In this document: positions 1-6,399 of the stretch, piece after piece
Position numbering within the stretch: position 1 is the first letter of the stretch
Layout of the letters: each line of letters begins with the position of its first letter
Source of the DNA: Rhodanobacteraceae bacterium
GTDB lineage: Bacteria; Pseudomonadota; Gammaproteobacteria; Xanthomonadales; Xanthomonadaceae
Reading direction: 5' to 3'
Length of the DNA stretch: 26,903 nucleotides
Assembly: GCA_024233975.1 (NCBI GenBank)
Contig: JACKOX010000033.1
Location: 1-26,903 of the forward strand
The notes under the pieces: generated by a model
What the model saw: the letters and a program-made list of their open reading frames with translations, nothing else
Database searches by the model: none
Told to the model about the DNA's origin: nothing
Translations under genes and position numbers: made by a program

Positions 1-1372
1 CTTGTCCGGGTCCGGAATGTTCACGCAGGGCTGAGACTTCCGCGTGGAAACCAGCAAGGCTCTGCTCGGCCAGCGTGTCATCGCGCAGACGCTGGCGGCG
101 ATAATCGTCCCAGCGCCGCTGCTGCGAGGTGTCGAGCGAGTCGGGCCAGTTGCGTGCCTGGTAGCGGAACACCAGTTCGCGCAGGCGTGGATCAGTGAGT
201 TGGGACTCGAACCTTGGCAGTGCCTTCGGCTGCGCGCTGCGGATATCCGGGAAACGACGTTTGTCGCCATCCGGTACGAAGCCGTCGTAGAGCGCGGCAT
301 CGGCATCATTGTCGCCACGGGCAGTTTCCATGGCGAAAGCCTGTCGCAGGCGTTCCGGCAGGTCCGTCGCCTTCGACAGCTGCTCCGCACGACGGGCGAT
401 TTGATCCAGGTCGAGCTGAAGGCGTTCGCGATCGTCGTTGCGAAGGTGATCCATCGACACCAGTGCCGGGCAGCGATTGGCATGGACCTCCTTGATCGGG
501 TGGCGTTCTTCGCCTTCGGGCAGGTCGGCGCGGGCGACGAAGCGACGCTCGGCGATGTCCTCGGCGCTGGCGTTGATCAGGGCGTCGACATCCTGCGACA
601 GATCCACGCAGATGATGCGGTTGCCGATGCTCGGATGCGGCGCCAGCGGCAGGATCGGTGCTGTGCAGTAGCGCTCGACCGGAAAGCGGCCGGAGACGTG
701 CAGCACCGGCGTCTGGTTGGCGTAGTCGAGCAGGGTCAGCGCACGACGCTTGTCGCGGAAGCCGAGGTAGTAGTCGAACAGTCGCGGTTGCGCTTCCTTG
801 ACCTTGCGCGCCAGCGCGATGGTCGCCAGCACGTCGGACGTGGCGTCGTGCGCCTGTTCGTGCAGCAAGCCGTTGGCGGCGGCCAAGTGTTCGAGCTTGA
901 ACGACAGGCGGCCGTCGTCATGCGTCGGCCACTCGATGCCATCCGGGCGCAGCGCGCAGGTGAGGCGCATCAGGTCGAGGATGTCCCAGCGCGAATTGCC
1001 GCCGCGCCACTCGCGCTCGTAGGCGTCGAAGAAGTTGCGGTAGAGCAGGAAGCGGATATGCGTGTCGTCGAAGCGCAGGCTGTTGTAGCCGGCGGTGCAG
1101 GTCTGCGGCTGCGCCATCAGCTCGAAGATGCGCGCGGCGAATTCGGCCTCGTTCACGCCTTCGCGCTGGCATTGCTGTGGCGTGATGCCGGTGAGCAGTA
1201 CCGAGGTGGGCGAGGGCAGCAGGTCGTCGGCGGGCCGGCAGAACAGCGTGACCGGATCGCCCAGCGGGTTCAGGTTCTCATCGGTGCGCTGCGCCGCGAA
1301 CTGCGCGATGCGCGTGCGTCGCGCATCAAGGCCGAAGGTTTCGAGGTCGTACCAGAGGAAAGAGGAAGGCAT
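1..1372 (-). CDS. sbcB: Exonuclease I (3'-5' single-strand DNA exonuclease), 3' end cut by window
   Basis: Exonuclease I degrades single-stranded DNA 3' to 5' and acts in recombination and mismatch repair in the cytoplasm. The reading frame starts at the ATG at 1372 (M-P-S-S-F-L-W-Y-D-L-E-T-F-G) and is still open at base 1; about 457 codons are visible, against 475 residues for E. coli SbcB, so only the last few codons are missing. The DEDDh nuclease signature is visible: D and E in W-Y-D-L-E-T-F-G near residues 9-11, a middle Asp in the R-W-D-I-L-D-L-M-R block, and the final H/D pair in Q-A-H-D-A-T-S-D-V-L-A-T. The start is chosen because the family begins just before the Y-D-L/Y-E-T-F-G motif; the frame remains open upstream for about 240 bases but that part does not resemble the enzyme. 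It lies 313 bases downstream of another repair gene on the same strand. Confidence 0.93.
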   Translation of the reverse strand, partial: MPSSFLWYDLETFGLDARRTRIAQFAAQRTDENLNPLGDPVTLFCRPADDLLPSPTSVLLTGITPQQCQREGVNEAEFAARIFELMAQPQTCTAGYNSLRFDDTHIRFLLYRNFFDAYEREWRGGNSRWDILDLMRLTCALRPDGIEWPTHDDGRLSFKLEHLAAANGLLHEQAHDATSDVLATIALARKVKEAQPRLFDYYLGFRDKRRALTLLDYANQTPVLHVSGRFPVERYCTAPILPLAPHPSIGNRIICVDLSQDVDALINASAEDIAERRFVARADLPEGEERHPIKEVHANRCPALVSMDHLRNDDRERLQLDLDQIARRAEQLSKATDLPERLRQAFAMETARGDNDADAALYDGFVPDGDKRRFPDIRSAQPKALPRFESQLTDPRLRELVFRYQARNWPDSLDTSQQRRWDDYRRQRLRDDTLAEQSLAGFHAEVSALREHSGPGQ

Positions 1373-1685
1373 GCGCGCATTGTGCCGCGCACGCCGACGG
1401 GATGCAGCGTTGGCCGATCCCGACGGCGTCGCAGCGCGAAGCCGCGTTCGGTCCTCGAAGCCGCTCTTGACGATCTTCGGCACGGGCCGTTCGATGACAA
1501 CGATCTGCGCGACCTGGCCGGCAAGGCGGTATTCATCATCACCTGCCAAGTCGGAGGCAGTTTCACATACGCCGCGGTCCAGAATGATCAGCGTGTTGCT
1601 CAACGCATCTGCAACGCAGAGAGTCGGCTCACTTCAGTCAAGTTTGACCGCCAATCTGCTGCCGGCTCGGGCTGATACCGCGGCG
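1373..1685. other. Intergenic region between sbcB and the YcaQ-like gene
   Basis: These 313 bases hold no convincing gene. On the minus strand the sbcB frame is open upstream of its start, from a TGA near 1636, and encodes a stretch including R-P-V-P-K-I-V-K-S-G-F-E-D near 1455-1490. This resembles the I-x-x-N-G-F-E tail of the remnant at 2928 and may be a degraded end of another such gene. I see no clear terminator after the YcaQ-like gene and no strong -35/-10 pair for sbcB. Confidence 0.4.
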
Positions 1686-2795
1686 CTACCGGCCGCCCAG
1701 AAAGCGCGCCATTCGCTCATGCTCGGCTTGAAGGGCGGATCGAAACGCCGGGTCACGCGGGGCGCGACCGCTGACGAATCCGGTGTCCACCTCCAGACCT
1801 GTTGCTTTCGACGCGACGTTCGCCCAGCCGATGACCTGGCCGCGCCAGAGCATTGGCAAGGCGTAATAGCCACGCACACGTTTGGGCGCCGGGGTGTAGG
1901 CCTCGAAGCGGTAGGCCCAGCCCCAGAAGCGCTCGAAGCGGTCGCGGTCCCAGACGATCGGATCGAAGGGCGCGAGCAGGCGCAGTTCGTCGTCTAGCAC
2001 GTCGTTCTTCTGGTTGCGTCGCGAGGCCGGATTGTCGCCGGCAGGCCAGAACCAGCGCGTGCCATCCACGTCGGCTTGCGGTAGCCGTTCACGGGCGCGC
2101 CTGAGGGCCGCGGTACGTTGCTCGCGCCACTGCGGCGTGGCCGAGCTTGCGATCATCGATACCAGGCGACCAAGGCTCGCCGAAGGCAGTGGCGCATACT
2201 TGGCGACGACGAGGTCCACCAACTGATCGAGCACGCCGTCCGCATCGTCCGGGGCGGGCTGACGATGCGCGTCCTGCACGGCATACGTGCGAATCCCGTT
2301 GTCGCGACGTGCTACCCGCAGCAGGCCGCGGTAGTGCATCCCGTCCAGCAGCTCGGTGCTGGCCCGGCTGTTGCCGCCAAACCAGTTTCGCGTCCTGCCG
2401 TGGGCAAACTCGGCGTCCACTTCGCGCGGGTGCACTACGCCACGATCGCGCACGAACTCGAGCACCGCTTCGGCCTGCCGCCACCGTGCAGCATTCCACT
2501 CACGCCGCGCGACGCGCGGATGCATTGATCGCTGTATGGCGCGCGGCAGGATGCCGTAGTTGATGAGGAAGTCCTCCTCCAGTCCGAGCCGCGGATAGCT
2601 CGCTTCCAGGTCGCCCGCCCGGTAGTTCAGTACGCGATGCCGCAGGGTCAGGTCCTGCGCGCGGGCCGGAGCCCGGATCGGATCCATCTGCACGAAGCCA
2701 AATCGGGTGATGGCCCGCTTCAACGAAGTCGGCCTGAACAGGCTGCGGGTAATCGCGTAGCGGCGGAGGGCGTCGAGCGTGAGAGGTGCTGGCAT
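1686..2795 (-). CDS. Winged-helix DNA glycosylase of the YcaQ/AlkX (HTH_42) family
   Basis: This 369-residue protein belongs to the AlkZ/YcaQ family of winged-helix DNA glycosylases, which remove N7-alkylated purines and unhook interstrand crosslinks. The N-terminal helix reads R-F-G-F-V-Q-M-D-P-I, placing a Q-x-D triad at residues 36-38; E. coli YcaQ (AlkX) has this Q-hydrophobic-D motif, whereas the antibiotic self-resistance enzymes (AlkZ) have Q-hydrophobic-Q. Other family marks are Y-P-R-L-G-L-E-E-D-F near residue 66 and a C-terminal P-F-D-P-I-V-W-D-R-D-R block. E. coli YcaQ is somewhat longer (about 410 residues). Just upstream on the minus strand is TATCAT, six bases before the ATG, with no purine-rich ribosome site, suggesting a leaderless message. 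It shares strand and repair theme with exonuclease I but the gap is wide, so co-transcription is uncertain. Family call firm; exact substrate inferred. Confidence 0.85.
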   Translation of the reverse strand: MPAPLTLDALRRYAITRSLFRPTSLKRAITRFGFVQMDPIRAPARAQDLTLRHRVLNYRAGDLEASYPRLGLEEDFLINYGILPRAIQRSMHPRVARREWNAARWRQAEAVLEFVRDRGVVHPREVDAEFAHGRTRNWFGGNSRASTELLDGMHYRGLLRVARRDNGIRTYAVQDAHRQPAPDDADGVLDQLVDLVVAKYAPLPSASLGRLVSMIASSATPQWREQRTAALRRARERLPQADVDGTRWFWPAGDNPASRRNQKNDVLDDELRLLAPFDPIVWDRDRFERFWGWAYRFEAYTPAPKRVRGYYALPMLWRGQVIGWANVASKATGLEVDTGFVSGRAPRDPAFRSALQAEHERMARFLGGR

Positions 2796-2801
2796 GGAGG
2801 G

Positions 2802-2807
2802 ATGATA
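2802..2807 (-). promoter_or_regulatory. Candidate -10 element of the YcaQ-like gene (leaderless)
   Basis: On the minus strand TATCAT lies six bases before the ATG at 2795, so transcription would start at or next to the A of the start codon. No good -35 hexamer is seen at 17-19 bases, and no Shine-Dalgarno sequence precedes the ATG. Weak on its own. Confidence 0.3.
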
Positions 2808-2865
2808 TGTCGGTCGTGATCGCCGGTTCGAGTCGGATCATGCGGCAAGGGCAGGTGCTTGCCAG

Positions 2866-2892
2866 GCAGGCTCACCAAAGCGTGGAGCCTGC
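2866..2892 (+). terminator. Terminator-like hairpin between the YcaQ-like gene and the remnant
   Basis: GCAGGCTC and GAGCCTGC form a perfect 8-base-pair stem around an 11-base loop, followed four bases later by TTTTT (2897-2901) on the plus strand. A T-run on that side would end plus-strand transcription, yet no plus-strand gene lies upstream. It may be a relic, or act as a barrier to transcription into the remnant and the minus-strand gene beyond. Confidence 0.35.
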
Positions 2893-2927
2893 TCGCTTTT
2901 TGCGCCCTTGCACCTCAACCAGGCCGA

Positions 2928-3480
2928 TCAGGGCTGTTCGAAGCCGTTGGCGAAAATTTCTGGCGGTGGTGGCGGATTGACCGTGTGCGACAGCGCCGTG
3001 CTGCTGCTGCCGTGATGGCTGCTGGAGTCGGCGAACGATGCGCTGACATCGCGTGTGCCGCTGCTGGCGAAGCTGAGGTCGCAGGCGAACTCGATGGTGA
3101 GGGTGTCGACAACGGCGGGCGTGCTGTTGCTGCAGGTTTCACCGGTGGCGGTCATGGCCTCGTTCACCACCGAAGCACTCGGCGCCAGCGAAATCAGGGT
3201 GGTGAGGCTGGCGCTGTCGTAGGGGTACTACGGCGCCGTATCGGCAGGACAATTTTCCGGAATCCAAGCCGCACTGGACGCTCATTTCGCGGCCGGTCCA
3301 TACGGCGCTCTGGTTTCGGTGCACGATGGACGCACTGCTGGTATCGGTTGGCGTAGCGCACCAGGTATTGGTGTCCAGGGCGTGGCAACTGCCTCTGCTG
3401 AAAGCACAACGGTAGCAATCAGGCGATGCGGATGCGGGATCGCTGTATGGGATAACCGTGGGTTGCGAGCAGCACCACGC
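2928..3480 (-). pseudogene. Decayed secreted Kelch/Ig-like protein with I-F-A-N-G-F-E tail
   Basis: The minus strand carries two pieces of a surface protein in different frames. The upstream piece (about 3480-3235) reads like one Kelch blade unit, with D-T-N-T-W-C-A-T-P followed by N-Q-S-A-V-W-T-G-R-E-M-S-V-Q-C-G; intact repeats normally read S-A-V-W-T-G-x-E-M-I-V-W-G-G. The downstream piece (about 3233-2928, preceded in frame by TAG) reads like one bacterial Ig-like repeat: S-L-T-T-L-I-S-L-A-P-S-A-S-V-V, then S-G-T-R-D-V-S-A-S-F-A, then G-S-S-S-T-A-L-S-H-T-V. It ends in a proline run and E-I-F-A-N-G-F-E-Q-P before a stop. There is no start, signal peptide or ribosome site, and the frame changes between pieces, so it is a gene end fused by deletion and frameshift. 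A sequencing error could explain the frameshift but not the missing N-terminus. Confidence 0.6.
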
Positions 3481-3497
3481 TGCCGGTCGGTCTCGAG

Positions 3498-6101
3498 TCA
3501 GAAACCGATGGCGTCGCTGTTGCCGGCGTCGTCGCGCTGATCGCTGGCGCTGGCCAGCGAAGCTGGCAGTTCCAGTTTGATCTGGGGTATGCCGAGAGCG
3601 TTGCCTTGGGCATAGTCGACACCGCATTCGTACAGTGACATCAGCACGCGGGCGTCCTCGACGAATTCCGCGACGGTCTGCTTGCCGGCGGTCTCGGCGA
3701 TGCTGGTGAGTGCGGCGACGATGGTGCGGTCCAGCGGGTCGTCCGGCAGGCCCTGTGTCAGCGAACCGTCCAGCTTGAGCACGTCCGCCTCCAGCTGCTT
3801 GAGGTAGGCGAAGGTGGAGAAGCCGGTGCCGAAGTCATCGACGGCGATACGGCAGCCATGCTGGCGCAGATCGTGCAGCGTGCGCTGCACGCCGGCCACG
3901 TCGTCAATGGCGCGTGACTCGGTGATCTCGAAGATCAGGCTGTCAGCGCTGACGTTGTGTTCGACCAGCTTGGTGATGACGTAGCCGGCGAAACCATCGC
4001 TGCCCAGACTGTCGGCGGAAAGGTTGATCGCCAGCACCACCTTGCGCGGTGCGACCATGGCGCTGCGCGCGACCCGCAGGGCGCGATCGACCACCCAGCG
4101 GTCGATGTCCGGCATCATGCTGAAGCGCTCGGCGCTGGGAAGGAAAGCATGTGGCGAGATCAGGTCGCCCTGTGCGTCACGCAGACGCAGCAGCACTTCA
4201 AAGATGGCCGGCTGTTCGGGATTGCGCTGCAGCTGGCGGATCCACAATTGCGGATCATCGGCGCGCAGCTCGTCCTCTTCTTCCAGGCCGTTGAGCGGAA
4301 CGATGGGCTGGAAGGCCAGCGAGAAACGGTCGTTCTTGAGCGCGTCCTCGATGCGCGCCGACCAGCCGAGGTCAACGTCCAGCGCGGCCTTGCGACCGCT
4401 CTCCTCGGTATAGATGTGCGTGCGGTTGCGGCCGGAACGCTTGGCCATGTGGCAGGCGATGTCGGCATGCGCCATGGCTTCGGTCATCGACTCGGTGTGC
4501 GAGTCCATCTTCGCCACGCCGATGGACAGGGTGATGCGGTAGTTCTTGCCGGCATGCGTGAACGGCGAGGCGGTCAGCGTCTGGCGGAAGCCGTCGGCGA
4601 TGCTTTCGATGTCGCCCACGTTGACGTTGCGCAGGATCAGCGCGTACTCGTCGCCGCCCATGCGTGCCAGGTGGTCCGAACCACGCAGGCGTGAACGCAG
4701 ACGGCTGCTGACTTCGCAGAGCAGCTGGTCACCCGCGCTGTGGCCGGCGGTGTCGTTAATGTACTTGAAGCGGTCGAGGTCGACGAACAGCAGCAGCGAG
4801 CTCTGGTCGGATCGTTTGAGTCGCGCCAGCTCTTTCTCCAGCTGCACCTCGAACCAGCCACGGTTGTGCAGCTTGGTGAGCGGATCGTGTTCGGCCTGCC
4901 AGCGCAGCTCTTCTTCCAGCATGCGTCGCGCGGAAACATCGCGGAACGCGACCACCGAACCGGTGCGCTGGCCATCCACGGTCATCGGGTAGACGGTGCA
5001 CTCCACGGGAAGCGAGCGGCGGGAGGCGGTCCAGAACACGCCCTGCCAGTTCGGCACCGCTTCGCCGTTGGCATAGCACTGGTCGAGGAAGGAGTCGTCG
5101 CGCTCCATTGCGCCGCCGGCTTCGTCGGCGCCGTGGAAGCAGTCGAAGGCGCGATGGCCGATCAGCTCTCGTGCCTGTGTGTAGCCAAGCAGGTCCAGCG
5201 CTGCCGGGTTGACGAACTGGATCACGCCGGCTTCGTCCACGCCGTACACGCCGTCGCCGACCGAGCTCAGGATGCCCTGCAGTCGGCGACGCTCGGCGTC
5301 GATGGCCTTGCGATTGTTGACGGTGCGCGCCAGCGAGGCGAGGCGGGCCAGGAACAGCTCCTTGGCCTCGCTCTTGAACAGGCATTCCACTGCGCCCAGG
5401 GCCAGCGACTCGCGGATCACCGCGTCGGAATAAGTGCCGGTGATGATTGCCGTCAGCATTTCGGCGGTTTCCGGCTGTTCGCGCAGCCTGGCGATCAGCT
5501 CGGTGCCATTCGCTTCCGGCATGTAGTAGTCGACGATGGCGATGTCGAAGGCGCTGGCCTTGGCTGCCTCCAGACCTTCTGCCACGGAGGAAGCGGTTTC
5601 CACCTCGTAGCCGCTGCGCCGCAGCAGCTTTGAGAAACCGACGCGAACGGTGGCCGAATCGTCGACCAGCAGGATGCGCAGGGTCGCGGCAGGCGCACGC
5701 TGGGCCGGCAGCTGGGTGCGCTCCGGTGGGCGAAGCAGCTGCTCCAGCGCGGCGCCGGCTTCCTGGTAGTCGCCCCACAGCAGCAGGCCGGTGCGCGGGC
5801 GGGTCAGTCGCCAGTTCGCCGCGGAGTCGTTGTTGTGGTCGGCGAGGATGAGGACGGGAAGGTGTTCGAAGGCATCGCTGTGCAGCAGGCCGAACACGTC
5901 TTCCGCCACGCCGTCGCTGTACTCGGGCCAGCCCAGTACCACGCCCTCGAAACGGTTGGCGCTGGTCAGGTGGCGCTGCAGGACATCGTAGGCCTGTTCA
6001 TGCGAGGCCAGCGCCGTGGTGGCGAAGCCATGCTGCGCCAGCACGGTGGAAGCCGCGCGGCGTCGGGTAACGGAAGCCTCGACCAGCAGAACAGGGCGCA
6101 T
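3498..6101 (-). CDS. Double-receiver PAS-GGDEF-EAL cyclic-di-GMP signalling protein
   Basis: This 867-residue cytoplasmic protein combines five domains. Residues 1-125 form a degenerate receiver: the phospho-acceptor position is Gly in V-V-L-G-W-P and the acidic pair is reduced to one Glu. Residues 141-262 form an intact receiver (D147, D148, acceptor D191, T221, K243). A PAS domain spans about 271-395. The GGDEF domain (about 405-565) has G-G-D-E-Y at 482-486 and a product-inhibition R-G-S-D site at 473-476, correctly spaced. The EAL domain (about 582-845) has E-V-L instead of E-A-L at 635, yet keeps the metal and catalytic set: E635, N693, E725, D755, D756, K777, E812, Q832. The REC-PAS-GGDEF-EAL order and E-V-L recall the pilus regulator FimX, but FimX has one receiver and a broken GGDEF motif. 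Phosphorylation of the second receiver probably controls c-di-GMP turnover. The ATG at 6101 follows a G-G-A-A-G-G stretch. Confidence 0.9.
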   Translation of the reverse strand: MRPVLLVEASVTRRRAASTVLAQHGFATTALASHEQAYDVLQRHLTSANRFEGVVLGWPEYSDGVAEDVFGLLHSDAFEHLPVLILADHNNDSAANWRLTRPRTGLLLWGDYQEAGAALEQLLRPPERTQLPAQRAPAATLRILLVDDSATVRVGFSKLLRRSGYEVETASSVAEGLEAAKASAFDIAIVDYYMPEANGTELIARLREQPETAEMLTAIITGTYSDAVIRESLALGAVECLFKSEAKELFLARLASLARTVNNRKAIDAERRRLQGILSSVGDGVYGVDEAGVIQFVNPAALDLLGYTQARELIGHRAFDCFHGADEAGGAMERDDSFLDQCYANGEAVPNWQGVFWTASRRSLPVECTVYPMTVDGQRTGSVVAFRDVSARRMLEEELRWQAEHDPLTKLHNRGWFEVQLEKELARLKRSDQSSLLLFVDLDRFKYINDTAGHSAGDQLLCEVSSRLRSRLRGSDHLARMGGDEYALILRNVNVGDIESIADGFRQTLTASPFTHAGKNYRITLSIGVAKMDSHTESMTEAMAHADIACHMAKRSGRNRTHIYTEESGRKAALDVDLGWSARIEDALKNDRFSLAFQPIVPLNGLEEEDELRADDPQLWIRQLQRNPEQPAIFEVLLRLRDAQGDLISPHAFLPSAERFSMMPDIDRWVVDRALRVARSAMVAPRKVVLAINLSADSLGSDGFAGYVITKLVEHNVSADSLIFEITESRAIDDVAGVQRTLHDLRQHGCRIAVDDFGTGFSTFAYLKQLEADVLKLDGSLTQGLPDDPLDRTIVAALTSIAETAGKQTVAEFVEDARVLMSLYECGVDYAQGNALGIPQIKLELPASLASASDQRDDAGNSDAIGF

Positions 6102-6240
6102 TCAGGCCTTCCCAGCTTTTCCCCTCCAACAAGTCGGTCGAGACTACTCCCCGAAGGGCCGAAAACCAAGGACTTAGCGAGCACTTTGACGGCGGCGGAC
6201 AGATTGGTCGGCGATATGCCATGAGTGGCCATCGCCCGAG

Positions 6241-6266
6241 CGGACACCCGACCCGCGCGCTGTCCG
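6241..6266. promoter_or_regulatory. Candidate activator-binding inverted repeat upstream of the sigma-54 promoter
   Basis: CGGACA (6241-6246) and TGTCCG (6261-6266) are perfect inverse copies with 14 bases between them; a further direct copy of CGGACA lies at 6196-6201, 45 bases upstream. They lie about 130-200 bases before the predicted start site, where enhancer-binding activators usually bind. The role is inferred from position only. Confidence 0.3.
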
Positions 6267-6342
6267 GAACCGGAACACGGCGTTCGCAAGCGCACAGGTC
6301 GCCGGCTTTTTCCAGCGCGTCGATTTCTACGATAGTCAATAA

Positions 6343-6355
6343 AATCATCTGGTTA
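6343..6355 (+). promoter_or_regulatory. Candidate IHF site
   Basis: AATCATCTGGTTA matches the IHF consensus WATCAANNNNTTR at all defined positions except one. It sits in a small AT-rich patch and is centred about 50 bases before the predicted sigma-54 start site, a usual place for IHF to bend DNA and bring an activator to the polymerase. Confidence 0.5.
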
Positions 6356-6372
6356 GCGAATTGATCCGGATG

Positions 6373-6388
6373 TGGCACGGGCTTTGCT
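6373..6388 (+). promoter_or_regulatory. Sigma-54 (RpoN) promoter of the transporter operon
   Basis: TGGCACGGGCTTTGCT matches the sigma-54 consensus TGGCACG-N4-TTGCW fully, with the -24 GG and -12 GC separated by the required ten bases. The predicted start of transcription is about 6399, next to the ATG at 6400. It points at the operon and lies in an intergenic region. Confidence 0.8.
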
Positions 6389-6399
6389 ATGTCGCTGGC

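Larger units (their letters stand above)
6102..6399. other. Divergent regulatory region between the c-di-GMP gene and the transporter operon
   Basis: These 298 bases separate two divergent genes. They contain, toward the plus-strand operon, a sigma-54 promoter, a candidate IHF site, and CGGACA at 6196-6201 and 6241-6246 with its inverse TGTCCG at 6261-6266. Short reading frames on both strands look like chance. No clear sigma-70 promoter for the minus-strand gene was found. Confidence 0.6.

Noticed and set aside
44..1675. 543-codon open frame on the plus strand
   Set aside because: It lies antisense to sbcB, whose minus-strand frame has clear exonuclease I motifs; high GC keeps the opposite frame open.
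5998..6378. Minus-strand frames upstream of the c-di-GMP gene
   Set aside because: They have no ribosome site or recognisable domain and run over the sigma-54 promoter region.
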